Shown here: positions 19,068 through 27,961 of the stretch, piece after piece
Numbering within the stretch: the stretch's first letter is position 1
Layout: the number at the start of each line of letters is the position of its first letter
NCBI GenBank assembly: GCA_964392325.1
Contig: CAYMPJ010000017.1
Coordinates: 1-64,000, forward strand
Reading direction: 5' to 3'
Length of the DNA: 64,000 nucleotides
Source of the DNA: CALLPQ01 sp964392325
Lineage (GTDB): Bacteria; Pseudomonadota; Alphaproteobacteria; Caulobacterales; Parvularculaceae
Translations under genes and position numbers: made by a program
Notes under the pieces: model-generated
Databases searched by the model: none
Told to the model about the DNA's origin: nothing
Seen by the model: only the letters and a program-made list of their open reading frames with translations

Positions 19068-20084
19068 ATGTTCATTCTCCGGACCAAACCACCATTTTAT
19101 TTGATCCCTATCCTTATTATAGGACTGGTCATTATTGGTTATTCCATCGCTTGGCACAAAGCCTCTTCGGTAATGGAGGAAACAATTTATAGCTGGATTT
19201 CGGACCAGCGAGAAAATGGTATGCAGGTAGAGCACGGCGATATCAAAATTCATGGATTTCCATTTTTTTTGCGCGCAACCATTAGCCAACCGCTTTTAGG
19301 GGATAAAGCAAATTGGCAGTGGAACAGCGAAGAACTAAATATTGATGTCCTGCCCTATGATTTTTCAAAAATCATCCTCTCGCCAACTGGTCGCCAGAAA
19401 ATTGAACTACCAGCATTGATAGCGCCCTATAATCGTTTTGAGGGGGAGGCAGAGACTGTTCGTATTAGCATTGGCAAAGATAAAACGCGCCCATGGTTGG
19501 GCATATTGGCAATATCGGGCGCAAAACTTCAAAATGGCGATCAATCCTTTATTGCCGATTTTGAAAAATTACTTTTCAATATCGCCCCCAATGAAGAAGA
19601 CGATAAAACCATCGCTGCGAGCTTGTTTCTTGAAACCATTAACATGGCGGAAAAATCTGAAAATCCTGTTCGATCATTATCCCTTGGCAGCGCGCAGGCA
19701 GCGCTCACCCTGTCCCACACGGATCAATTATCAAATGAAACCGACCTGAACCAATGGGCGGGCGCTGGAGGGCAACTTACCCTGAACCGTATTCTGCTGG
19801 AAGATTTACCTTCTCAATTTGCCGCAAAGGGAAAGCTTGGCATTGATGCGGATAGTTACCCGTCTGGAATAATCCAAACACGGCTTGTCAAACCAACTGC
19901 CTTTTTAACCACGCTAGAGGGCTCCGGATTACTAGCAAAAAAAGATATGGATGCCCTATCGGCAGGGTTAGCCCTCGCTCTCCTGTCTGGAGGCGGCAGT
20001 ATAGAAAAAGATCTTGTTTTTCAAAATGGCGCAATCACAGTGGACGGCAATAAAATTGTCGATCTATCAAGATTGAACCCATAG
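19068..20084 (+). CDS. DUF2125 domain-containing protein
   Basis: 338 aa from the ATG at 19068; a TTG at 19038 is also in frame. An N-terminal membrane anchor (FYLIPILIIGLVIIGYSIAW) is followed by the DUF2125 region: G-D-I-K-I-H-G-F-P-F near 60-70, typical of alphaproteobacterial proteins that resemble AsmA-like envelope proteins in their repeated beta strands, and a C-terminal motif LSGGGSIEKDLVFQNGAI. Function unknown, probably periplasmic and envelope-associated. It lies 54 bp after the acyltransferase on the same strand and probably belongs to the same unit. Confidence 0.82.
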   Translation: MFILRTKPPFYLIPILIIGLVIIGYSIAWHKASSVMEETIYSWISDQRENGMQVEHGDIKIHGFPFFLRATISQPLLGDKANWQWNSEELNIDVLPYDFSKIILSPTGRQKIELPALIAPYNRFEGEAETVRISIGKDKTRPWLGILAISGAKLQNGDQSFIADFEKLLFNIAPNEEDDKTIAASLFLETINMAEKSENPVRSLSLGSAQAALTLSHTDQLSNETDLNQWAGAGGQLTLNRILLEDLPSQFAAKGKLGIDADSYPSGIIQTRLVKPTAFLTTLEGSGLLAKKDMDALSAGLALALLSGGGSIEKDLVFQNGAITVDGNKIVDLSRLNP

Positions 20085-20108
20085 GGCGCAAGCTGCGCCA
20101 CATTTATT

Positions 20109-21317
20109 TTAAGCTGGCTTGGGCTTTAACCTAAAATACACACAAGTCATCGCTAAAGTTGCAGCCAAACAATAAAAACCCAAAATGCGCATCTGCGAGG
20201 GCAGATCGATGCCATTATCGATCAGCATCCCCGTTAGTCCCGGACCCGCAGCTGTCGCCAGAACCATCGCCGAAACAGTAATTGATCTGACCGCGCCCAG
20301 ATTAGTAACCCCGTAAATTTCCGGCCATAACACCCCGAACAGGGTCGAGGAAATTCCGTAACTTACCCCGAGCAAAAACATCATTGAAAATAATATATGA
20401 GTATCGCCCTTGATGCTCGCAACAAAGCAACAGCTTGCCAGCGGTAATAGAAAAAACGGCAGGATGATACGATACCCGAACCGGTCAATGATCACCCCGT
20501 TTATTAGGGCAACAATTGTGGTTGTAGCTGCCATCAATGACATGGACAGGGCAAAGCTTTGCTTGGGCCACCCTTGGAAGGTGGTGATATAATCTTGATG
20601 ATAGAAAATCACCGTCCCAACAAATGCCGGGGCGAGCACACCGGATAATAAAAGATAGAAATTAGGATCGCGCAAAACTTGCCCTCTCGTCCAGCTGCGC
20701 TCATCTTTTGTCTTCAGGTTTTCGGCGCTGCTCTGACTGGCAATACGCGGCTTGCTAAATGCCCAAAATGCTAGGGGCAAACCGATCAATAACAAAGCCA
20801 TCACCGCCGTAAGCCACCCCGCTTGATACCCGTAAGCGATTGTAATCGTCGAAAAGGCAATGGGCAGCGTAAATTCTCCCCCTTGATGGCCCAGCACAAC
20901 AAGGGAGACCGCGCGCCCGCGTTGCTGTTCAAACCATCGCCCTGTCGCCGTTAATGCGATATGGGTCATCATCCCCTGCCCGAACAAGCGTAAGAAATAG
21001 ATCGCAATTAACAATATAAAAACAGACGGCGCGTGGGCTGCAAGCAAAGCCGCACCCCCGAGTGCAGGTATCACGAATAACAATACGGTTCGTTCAGGAA
21101 ACACATCAACAAGGCGCCCTAAAAACGGCAATGTCAGTGCACTTCCTAATGTTGCGATCATATATAGCTGCCCAAACTCCCCATGAGAAAGATTGAAGCT
21201 TTGCTTCCACTCGGCAACCGAGGCAGCAATAAAGAAAGTCTGGCCAATGCTGGAAAAGTAGGTCAGCAAAAAACCACCAAGCACCCAACGAAAATTACGC
21301 CGCAAGAAATCAATCAT
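20109..21317 (-). CDS. MFS transporter
   Basis: 402 aa with about 12 hydrophobic segments and a major-facilitator loop (GRLVDVFPERTV, near 66-77) between helices 2 and 3. The central cytoplasmic loop (about 195-215) is polar. The overall pattern resembles the monocarboxylate/oxalate-formate antiporter-like branch, but the substrate cannot be read from the sequence. It lies convergent to the DUF2125 gene and 42 bp downstream of lysK, so it may be transcribed with lysK. Confidence 0.88.
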   Translation of the reverse strand: MIDFLRRNFRWVLGGFLLTYFSSIGQTFFIAASVAEWKQSFNLSHGEFGQLYMIATLGSALTLPFLGRLVDVFPERTVLLFVIPALGGAALLAAHAPSVFILLIAIYFLRLFGQGMMTHIALTATGRWFEQQRGRAVSLVVLGHQGGEFTLPIAFSTITIAYGYQAGWLTAVMALLLIGLPLAFWAFSKPRIASQSSAENLKTKDERSWTRGQVLRDPNFYLLLSGVLAPAFVGTVIFYHQDYITTFQGWPKQSFALSMSLMAATTTIVALINGVIIDRFGYRIILPFFLLPLASCCFVASIKGDTHILFSMMFLLGVSYGISSTLFGVLWPEIYGVTNLGAVRSITVSAMVLATAAGPGLTGMLIDNGIDLPSQMRILGFYCLAATLAMTCVYFRLKPKPA

Positions 21318-21359
21318 CGCGGCGCAACTTTAACTCGGTCAATAAGGTACAGGCCAAGC

Positions 21360-22970
21360 TCATGACCGGTTTAATGCGTTTTGCAACATCGTTGCGGTAT
21401 TTTTCACGCCATAAATAGCAATGAAATTGCCCATGCGCGGGCCTTCCGATTGACCAAAGCAAATTTCATAAATCGCTTTAAACCAGTTGCGCAAATTATC
21501 GAATTCCTGGGTTTTCCCCGCATCAAAAACCAATGTCTGCAACTGATCGCTATCATTGGTGTCCTCTTCAAGAGCATTTAACCGCTCCACAAGGGCCTCC
21601 AAGGCCGCACGCTCCATCTGTGTCGGACTACGATAAGTTTTATTAGGCTCAACAAAATCCTCATAATAGCGAATGGCATAGCCAACCAGTTCATCAAGGC
21701 TTGGATGGCTTTGGGCGGAGAGTTCCGGATTATAGACTTTGATATAGCCCCACAGCTGGTCTTTGTCTGATGCACTCGCTGCACTCACCAAATTTAGCAA
21801 TAGCGCGAAGGTAACCGAAGGGTCCTCTGCTGGCGGGCGCCCTTCGTGAATGTGCCAAACGGGATTATCAATAGCTTTGGCCGGTGTCTCTTTGGCTTGC
21901 CCGGCATATTTTCCCAGATGCGATAAATATTCATCGGCCGTTTTAGGGATAATATCAAAATAGAGTTTTTTCGCCTTTTTGGGCGCTGTAAACATATATA
22001 AAGAAAGGCTCTCGGGGGATGCGTATCTTAACCATTCTTCTATGGTGAGCCCATTGCCTTTTGTTTTTGATATTTTCTGGCCTTTTTCATCCAGAAAGAG
22101 TTGATAGTTAAAACCTGCGGGAGGCTCTGCGCCGAGTGCTTTAACAATACGATTTGAAAGCCGGACCGACTCTGTCAAATCCTCGCCCGACATTTCATAA
22201 TCAACATTGAGTGCAAACCAGCGCCCTGCCCAATCGGCCTTCCACTGAAGCTTCGCATTTCCCCCTTTTACACTTTGTTCGATTTTTTCACCGTCTTCAT
22301 CTTCAAATACAATCATGCCCGTTTTTGCATCGCGCTCTATCAAAGGAACATAGAGAACCCGGCCGGTTTTTGGCGAGATCGGCAAAAAGGGTGAATAGGT
22401 TTCCCGCCGTTCCGCGCCAAGGGTTGGTAAAATAATGTCCATGACCGCGTCATAGCGCTCTAGCATACGCATCAACATCTCATCAAAAACACCGCTTCGA
22501 TACTGCTCCGCTGAAGAGAGAAATTCATAGTCGAAACCGAACTGGTCCAAAAATGCACGAAGACGGGCATTGTTATGGGCAGAAAAACTCTCATGGGTTC
22601 CAAACGGGTCTGGCACATCTGCGAGTGGTCTTTGCAGATAGGGCTCCAATGGCTTTGGATCGGGAACTGTCGGAGGGATTTTACGCATCCCGTCCATATC
22701 ATCGGAAAACGAGATAAGCCGCGTCTTGGCTCCGGTCAAAGCTTCAAATGCACGGCGGACCATAGTGGTGCGCGCAACCTCTCCGAAAGTGCCTATATGG
22801 GGCAATCCGGAGGGACCATATCCCGTTTGGAAGACCACCTCGCCGTCATGATTCATGCGGTCAAGGCGTTTAATCAACCCCCGCGCCTCGGCAAAGGGCC
22901 ATGATTTGGCATCCTGGGCTAACGCCATAAGATCGGCATTATCGGGCGCAAGCGCTGCATTTTTGGACAT
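21360..22970 (-). CDS. lysK: Lysyl-tRNA synthetase, class I
   Basis: 536 aa. Class I signature HIGH is present as HIGTF near residue 57 (GYGPSGLPHIGTFGE) and KMSKS as KISKTKGNG near 287. This archaeal-type, class I LysRS replaces the common class II enzyme in many Alphaproteobacteria, so this is probably the housekeeping enzyme. The C-terminal anticodon-binding helical region is complete (about 330-536). Confidence 0.96.
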   Translation of the reverse strand: MSKNAALAPDNADLMALAQDAKSWPFAEARGLIKRLDRMNHDGEVVFQTGYGPSGLPHIGTFGEVARTTMVRRAFEALTGAKTRLISFSDDMDGMRKIPPTVPDPKPLEPYLQRPLADVPDPFGTHESFSAHNNARLRAFLDQFGFDYEFLSSAEQYRSGVFDEMLMRMLERYDAVMDIILPTLGAERRETYSPFLPISPKTGRVLYVPLIERDAKTGMIVFEDEDGEKIEQSVKGGNAKLQWKADWAGRWFALNVDYEMSGEDLTESVRLSNRIVKALGAEPPAGFNYQLFLDEKGQKISKTKGNGLTIEEWLRYASPESLSLYMFTAPKKAKKLYFDIIPKTADEYLSHLGKYAGQAKETPAKAIDNPVWHIHEGRPPAEDPSVTFALLLNLVSAASASDKDQLWGYIKVYNPELSAQSHPSLDELVGYAIRYYEDFVEPNKTYRSPTQMERAALEALVERLNALEEDTNDSDQLQTLVFDAGKTQEFDNLRNWFKAIYEICFGQSEGPRMGNFIAIYGVKNTATMLQNALNRS

Positions 22971-23095
22971 GGGTATAACTTCGCTTCTTTTTATGATTAC
23001 GGCATCTCAAGGCATGCCTGAAGATGACAATATTTAGACAAGTGTTTGCTAAAGGTCAAAGAGTTAGCATAAGCCGATAGCTCTGCGAAGGATTA

Positions 23096-23386
23096 TCAAT
23101 CCGCTTGATTCGGCGCTACCAGTTTTAGCTTGTCCCCACGGCTCATCGCCTTAATCGCGATTTCCCTTTTAAGGGCTTCAGAGCGATTTTTCGCATTTTC
23201 CGTATAAAGAATTTTTACCGGACCGCGCCCTCTGGTATATTTAGCGCCCTGCCCAAGATTATGCTGTGTAATCCGGCTGTCCAGATTATTGGTTATACCG
23301 GTATAAAGGGTTTTATCCGCGCATTCCAGAATATAAACAATCCAAACCAAAAGCCAATAATTCCAAATCGCCCTATTGCCCTTCAC
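23096..23386 (-). CDS. GIY-YIG nuclease-fold protein (UPF0213/YhbQ-like)
   Basis: Small single-domain GIY-YIG protein. The strand VYILECADKTLYTGITNNL carries the V-Y-I and Y-T-G halves of the GIY-YIG motif, followed by R-I-x-Q-H-N, GAKYTRGRGPV and the conserved Glu in SEALKREIAIK. About 96 aa from the GTG at 23386, which has AGGG 9 nt upstream; the frame is open to 23440, where it would overlap the divergent TerB-like gene. Members of this family lack a proven role and may act in DNA repair or RNA processing. Confidence 0.85.
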   Translation of the reverse strand: MKGNRAIWNYWLLVWIVYILECADKTLYTGITNNLDSRITQHNLGQGAKYTRGRGPVKILYTENAKNRSEALKREIAIKAMSRGDKLKLVAPNQAD

Positions 23387-23431
23387 TAGAGAGCACCCTA
23401 ATTTATATTTCAATATAAGGAATTTTATACG

Positions 23432-23866
23432 ATGGCTCAAGGCGTAGCAAAACTATCCCCCCAAGAAGCAATCATCTATCTAATGGTGATGACCTCGGCT
23501 GCTGATGGCACGATTTCCCAAATTGAACTGAGAACAATCGGGCGCGTGGTGCGCTCTTTCCCGCTATTTGATGAAACCGACGAGCAATCCCTCGTACAGA
23601 CCGCAGAAGCGTGCGGTCAATTAATGGCCTCGGAAGGCGGGATGCATAAAGTCCTGACCGCTGCAGCGACAACACTTCCCCAACACTTATCGGAAACAGC
23701 TTATGCGGCGGTTATTGATGTTGTAACGGCAGATGAAAACATTGACCTTACGGAAATCCGGATTCTAGAGCTTATTCGCAATACCCTAAAGGTGCCTGAT
23801 GATGGCGCTGCAGCGATTGAACACGCCGCCAGAGCCCGCCATATGACTCTGGATCTGGTTAGTTAA
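23432..23866 (+). CDS. TerB-like (tellurite-resistance family) protein
   Basis: 144 aa, all-helical. The motif A-A-D-G-T-I-S-Q-I-E near residues 22-31 and its mirror T-A-D-E-N-I-D-L-T-E-I near 107-117 are the paired acidic metal-binding signatures of the TerB/DjlA N-terminal fold. The ATG at 23432 has AAGGAA upstream. In Alphaproteobacteria such lone TerB domains are common and not tied to tellurite resistance; the function is unknown. The stop codon lies inside a 16-bp tandem repeat shared with the convergent gene. Confidence 0.8.
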   Translation: MAQGVAKLSPQEAIIYLMVMTSAADGTISQIELRTIGRVVRSFPLFDETDEQSLVQTAEACGQLMASEGGMHKVLTAAATTLPQHLSETAYAAVIDVVTADENIDLTEIRILELIRNTLKVPDDGAAAIEHAARARHMTLDLVS

Positions 23867-23894
23867 CATTATGGTTAGTTACGATTATGGTTGG
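23857..23894. repeat. 16-bp tandem repeat over two convergent stop codons
   Basis: Two copies (GGTTAGTTAACATTAT and GGTTAGTTACGATTAT, 14 of 16 identical) at 23857-23872 and 23873-23888, followed by a third partial GGTTGG. The stop of the TerB-like gene is in copy 1 and the stop of the next minus-strand gene is in copy 2. Confidence 0.6.
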
Positions 23895-24346
23895 CTAGGA
23901 TAATACCAGACGCTTTTAATCGCATTGTCTTCGATATGATAAACAGCAAGTGAACTGGCTGTTTTTTCTGCTCCGTTTTCACTCCAGAAGACGCGCTCGC
24001 TCAAAGCAACGAAATCCCCATTCACAAATACATTTTCAATATCGCTGCGCACCCCGAGATTTGCAGCGAAATAAGTCTTCATCTGTTTAACCAGATCTTC
24101 CCGGCCCTGACCTGCTAATTCAATCCTGCCTTCACGGACATAACCCCACTTAAAATCATCCCCGCAATAGCTTGCCATCGCATCTGCATCATTGGTACTA
24201 AATGCCTCAATAAATTTCTGGGCAATTTTTTCTTGCGATGAAATAGGTGTTATCTTGGCAACGCCCTCTGGCAAAGAAAGCTTGTCCGAGCACGCGGCGA
24301 GCGCAACTGCGCAAATGGCGACAAGAATTTTAATTCCAAACTTCAT
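23885..24346 (-). CDS. Putative lipoprotein with NTF2/SnoaL-like domain
   Basis: 153 aa. Lipoprotein signal MKFGIKILVAICAVALAAC with lipobox LAAC (Cys 19). Residues about 40-150 fit an NTF2-like cone fold: IAQKFIEAFSTNDADAMASY helix, then WGYVREGRIELAGQGREDL, and ALSERVFWSENG strands. Such domains bind small ligands or act as accessory subunits, and no catalytic assignment is possible. Probably periplasmic. It starts 60 bp after the SLC13 carrier gene and may share its transcript. Confidence 0.72.
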   Translation of the reverse strand: MKFGIKILVAICAVALAACSDKLSLPEGVAKITPISSQEKIAQKFIEAFSTNDADAMASYCGDDFKWGYVREGRIELAGQGREDLVKQMKTYFAANLGVRSDIENVFVNGDFVALSERVFWSENGAEKTASSLAVYHIEDNAIKSVWYYPSQP

Positions 24347-24406
24347 AATTTTGCCTCTCCGCTCCCCTCGCCTGCGTCCTTACCATCTTGCACATCGTCT
24401 CTTTGG

Positions 24407-25798
24407 TCAAGATAAAGTAAGATAACCAGAAGTCGCAACCACGAATGCTATAATGATATTGAGAACGAAACCCTCACGTGCCATATCCGCAATCGAGATG
24501 CGACCCGTTCCATAAACGATTGCATTGGGCGCGGTGGCAACGGGCAACATAAATGCGCAAGATGCAGAGATTACCGCCGGGATCATTATCAATGCTGGCG
24601 CTATTTCCCCATTGACAGCAACCGCGGCCAAGAGCGGCATCAGTAAATTTGCTGTTGCGGTATTGGAAGTCATCTCGGTCAGGAATGTAACACTAAGGCA
24701 CAAACCCAAAATCATCGCAAATAACGGCATCTTTGTTAATTGCGCCAAAGACTCCCCGATAAGGTCCGAAAGTCCCGATGATCGGAACCCGGCTGCAACA
24801 CATATGCCTCCAGCAAATAATAATAACATCCCCCACGGAATATCTTTTGCGGTTTGCCAATCCAGCAAAGCTCCTGCGGGCGCATTTGGTGTTGCCCCGC
24901 TGCGTGCGCCGCTCGGCACCAAAAACATCAAGATTACAGCCAACACAGCAACGGTAGAATCTCCTGCGCCGGTTATGCCGAACAAACCAGACCAGCCCCC
25001 AAAGGGTTCCGCGCGGGTTATCCATAATGTGATCGCCACCCCAAAAACCATCAAGGTTCTAACCTCCGGACTGGTCCAGGGCCCCGGCTCGGGCAAGCTG
25101 GGGGTTTTTACACCGCCCATTGATCGACACAGCCACATGGCAATAATCGGAACGCCAACAATGACAGAGGGCAAACCCGTCATCATAAATCTTGCAAAAC
25201 TATATGTTTCCCCTGTGGCTTTTTCAAATGCATCTGCAAAAATCAAATTTGGCGGTGTACCAATTAAAGTTGCAGTTCCCCCCAATGAAGCCGCATAAGC
25301 AATGCCAAGCAATAAGGGGACACTTAGCCTTGAATCTTCAGTGCGCGCTAAAATTGCCAAGGCCAATGTCATCAGCATTAATGTCGTGGCAGAATTGGAA
25401 ATCCACATTGATAAAAGCGCGGACGCAATCATAAAACCCAAAACCAGCCTACGCCCCGAAGCTCCCATGAGACGGATCATATAAAGGGCAAGCCTTTCAT
25501 GAACTCCGGAACGCTCGAGCGCTTTGGACAGCATAAAGGACGCCATCAACAAGACTATCACGTGAGACCCCAAAGCAGCGGCCGCTTCTTTGTGGGTCAG
25601 CACGCCCGTTAAGGGGAATAATGCAAATGGCACTAAGGAGGTGATGGGGATCGGCAAAGCCTCGGTAATCCACCAGGCCGCCGTCAAAACAGTAATAAAT
25701 ATTGTTGCATAAATGGGTTGAGAAACCCCGGAGGAATATGCCGCAAAACTTGCTATCGCAGCCAGAAAAATGCTCAACACTAACCTGACTGGCTTCAT
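24407..25798 (-). CDS. SLC13/DASS family anion permease
   Basis: 463 aa with about 11-12 hydrophobic segments. Two S-N-[ST]-A-T motifs (SNSATTLMLM near 131 and SNTATANLLMP near 376), one in each inverted repeat, are the Na+ and carboxylate-binding signatures of divalent anion:Na+ symporters. GTATLIGTPPNLIF is the paired loop motif after the first repeat. It probably imports di- or tricarboxylates or sulfate with sodium; the substrate is not resolvable here. Confidence 0.88.
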   Translation of the reverse strand: MKPVRLVLSIFLAAIASFAAYSSGVSQPIYATIFITVLTAAWWITEALPIPITSLVPFALFPLTGVLTHKEAAAALGSHVIVLLMASFMLSKALERSGVHERLALYMIRLMGASGRRLVLGFMIASALLSMWISNSATTLMLMTLALAILARTEDSRLSVPLLLGIAYAASLGGTATLIGTPPNLIFADAFEKATGETYSFARFMMTGLPSVIVGVPIIAMWLCRSMGGVKTPSLPEPGPWTSPEVRTLMVFGVAITLWITRAEPFGGWSGLFGITGAGDSTVAVLAVILMFLVPSGARSGATPNAPAGALLDWQTAKDIPWGMLLLFAGGICVAAGFRSSGLSDLIGESLAQLTKMPLFAMILGLCLSVTFLTEMTSNTATANLLMPLLAAVAVNGEIAPALIMIPAVISASCAFMLPVATAPNAIVYGTGRISIADMAREGFVLNIIIAFVVATSGYLTLS

Positions 25799-25864
25799 AT
25801 ATTCCTCTATTCAGACTGGCACTGCTTGGTTCCTGATTTTCTATTCGGAGTATTTTTCGAATAA

Positions 25865-26398
25865 TCAGTCAGTTTTGGCTTTAACCCATATAAACTTCTG
25901 ACAGATCGGGCCGATACAACCCTCTACCCGTAAACTCTGACTATCGATACGCGTTAGTTTCGATTTATAGGTTTTACCAGTTTCGGGGTCGTAAATGCGC
26001 CCCTTACGCCACCCTTTTGAGGTTTCTTTAAAATCATAGATTATTTTGATGCCTTTAAGTTCGCGGGTTTTAAGGGCATCATCCGGATTATTGCTATCCA
26101 GAATAGGGGTCGTTATCGTTTCCAGTTCAGGAAACCATTCGAGTGTACCACATACGCTCTCTTCGCAACGGGCAATCTCGATCAAGGATTTACTATCTTG
26201 CACGACCCATGTCCCCAGAACATCCGTTGCAAGAATGTCATTCGAGGGCTGAAGCCCCCCCTTTTCCCCGGCTGTGCTATTTTCAAATGCTACGTTACCC
26301 GTACCGCTTTCTGAATTTTCTAGTGCATTTACGCATAATGGATATCCAAAAATAGTCACCCCGATTGAAAGAAAACAGAAAATAGACCTCATACCCAT
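25865..26398 (-). CDS. DUF2147 domain-containing secreted protein
   Basis: About 177 aa from the ATG at 26398 (GGGAT upstream; frame open to 26455). Signal peptide MRSIFCFLSIGVTIFG..CVNA, then a 45-residue polar spacer, then the DUF2147 lipocalin-like domain: VLGTWVVQDSKSLIEIARCE, a paired Cys (CEESVCG), GKTYKSKLTRI and LRVEGCIGPICQKFIW with two further Cys. Function unknown. Members occur in the periplasm or outer membrane of many Proteobacteria. Confidence 0.78.
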   Translation of the reverse strand: MGMRSIFCFLSIGVTIFGYPLCVNALENSESGTGNVAFENSTAGEKGGLQPSNDILATDVLGTWVVQDSKSLIEIARCEESVCGTLEWFPELETITTPILDSNNPDDALKTRELKGIKIIYDFKETSKGWRKGRIYDPETGKTYKSKLTRIDSQSLRVEGCIGPICQKFIWVKAKTD

Positions 26399-26600
26399 GC
26401 TACAAATCCCATAAATTGCTCGAACGTTAAAAATTATGTCCACTTTATTCGGCACCAGCTTTTAACTGGCAGTATTGTGAACGCAAATTGATCGGCAAAA
26501 GCTGACCATATTGCCGTCATATTTTATACTCACTTTAACTGTAATAACAAAGCTATATAATATTTATGCTGGAGTATATTTGTTGCTAAGGGTTCACTTG

Positions 26601-27416
26601 ATGCTATACGCACATAAATTTCTCTTTCTGGTCATTGGGATTTTGAGCCTTGCCACCAACGCTACGGCTCAAAATAGCGATCAATCACACCTTCCCCCAA
26701 GCGGTATATCAGCCCTGACAACAAACAGTGAATTGCAAAATTTGTTTGATCGGGGGGAGTATCAAGCCCTGATTGACCGCGCAAATACTGATCCAAGCAC
26801 CGAAAATCTCGTTATGGCAGCCCGCGCCGCCAATACCATCGCTTATTTTTCCGAATCAAACAAAACAGCGAAACGCGCCAGCAAGCAAGCCTATGGCTTT
26901 GCTACAATGGCTATCGAAAAGGATAGCAATAATGCTGAAGCTTTTGTGCAAGCGGCAATCGGCGATGCGGTTTATGCGGCCAGAATTTCTCCGGTCAGAG
27001 CTTTCGTGAGGGGCTATGCCAAACGGTCCCGGCGCAATCTTGATCGCGCGCTGGCTCTGGACCCCGATAACCCTTGGGCTTTATCAACCTCCGGGGCATG
27101 GCATTTGGAAGTCAAACGCGCTGGCGGCGCCAGACTATATGGGGCAAGTGAACAAACCGGCTTTGACCAGTTTCAAAAAGCCAGAGCACTCCTTCCCAAT
27201 GAAATATCAATCGCCTATGAAATGGCATTGCGGGTATTAGCATTTAAAAACCCTGAATGGCGAGAAGATGCCCTTGCTGCCCTTGACGTTGCGATGAAAG
27301 CTGAAACAGTTTCTTCTTCTTTTGAAACTGAAATTCAAAACCGCGCTGATGCTTTTTCCGCCGAAATCGAAAAAGGCCCGGCGGCGGAACGTGCCTTTAT
27401 AAAAGCGCAACACTAG
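26601..27416 (+). CDS. Secreted TPR-like helical repeat protein
   Basis: 271 aa from the ATG at 26601 (AAGGG 8 nt upstream; the frame is open to 26511). Signal peptide ends near ATAQ (FLFLVIGILSLATNATAQ). The remainder is helical with TPR-like repeats: LFDRGEYQALIDRAN, ASKQAYGFATMAIEKDSNNAEAFVQAA, LDRALALDPDNPWALSTSGAWH and FQKARALLPNEISIAYEMAL. Probably a periplasmic scaffold protein. No close family recognised. Confidence 0.7.
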   Translation: MLYAHKFLFLVIGILSLATNATAQNSDQSHLPPSGISALTTNSELQNLFDRGEYQALIDRANTDPSTENLVMAARAANTIAYFSESNKTAKRASKQAYGFATMAIEKDSNNAEAFVQAAIGDAVYAARISPVRAFVRGYAKRSRRNLDRALALDPDNPWALSTSGAWHLEVKRAGGARLYGASEQTGFDQFQKARALLPNEISIAYEMALRVLAFKNPEWREDALAALDVAMKAETVSSSFETEIQNRADAFSAEIEKGPAAERAFIKAQH

Positions 27417-27569
27417 ATCAGTCCCACCTTATACTCACACACGAAACGCTTGATTACATTGCCCCGGCTCTATAAGTAATTCCTAGATTCCGGGTAAATG
27501 AGTGTGCCATTGCAAACTTTATCCATAAAAACAAAATCCTTTGCGCTCAAATCTTTGTGATGAAAAACT

Positions 27570-27950
27570 ATGTCTGATCCAGCTAACGCTTCCCTTTTGT
27601 TCAAGCTTTTACCCATTACAAGCTGGAATTTTATAATCGAAAACAAAAAAGTACCCTTTAGTGATCTTGATAAGCAAGATGGCTTTATGCATCTTTCAAC
27701 CCATGAACAATATATGCAAACTGCTAATCTGCATTATACAGATTATGAAGAAGTGATATGTTTGCTTATACGCAAAGATCGCCTCGTGGGGGAGTTAAAA
27801 TGGGAAGCGGCCAAAAAAAGAGATAATGCCCTTTTCCCTCACCTCTATGGCGAGGCCCCCATGGAAGCGATAGAGAAAGTTCATATTTTAAAACGACAAG
27901 CCGATAATAGTTTTCTGGATCAAGGCATTTCGGAAAATTACACTTTATAA
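27570..27950 (+). CDS. DUF952 domain-containing protein
   Basis: 126 aa. The family pattern D-G-F-M-H-L-S-T near residues 35-42 and F-P-H-L-Y-G near 90-95 identifies DUF952, a small domain related to the ADP-ribosyltransferase-like fold. Function unknown. It lies 11 bp before pyrD on the same strand, an association seen in other Alphaproteobacteria, so the two are probably co-transcribed. Confidence 0.85.
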   Translation: MSDPANASLLFKLLPITSWNFIIENKKVPFSDLDKQDGFMHLSTHEQYMQTANLHYTDYEEVICLLIRKDRLVGELKWEAAKKRDNALFPHLYGEAPMEAIEKVHILKRQADNSFLDQGISENYTL

Positions 27951-27961
27951 AAAAACATTCT

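Noticed and set aside
24525..25298. 257-codon plus-strand frame opposite the SLC13 carrier.
   Set aside because: Antisense to a clear membrane protein gene; Pro/Ala/Asn-rich composition with no motif.
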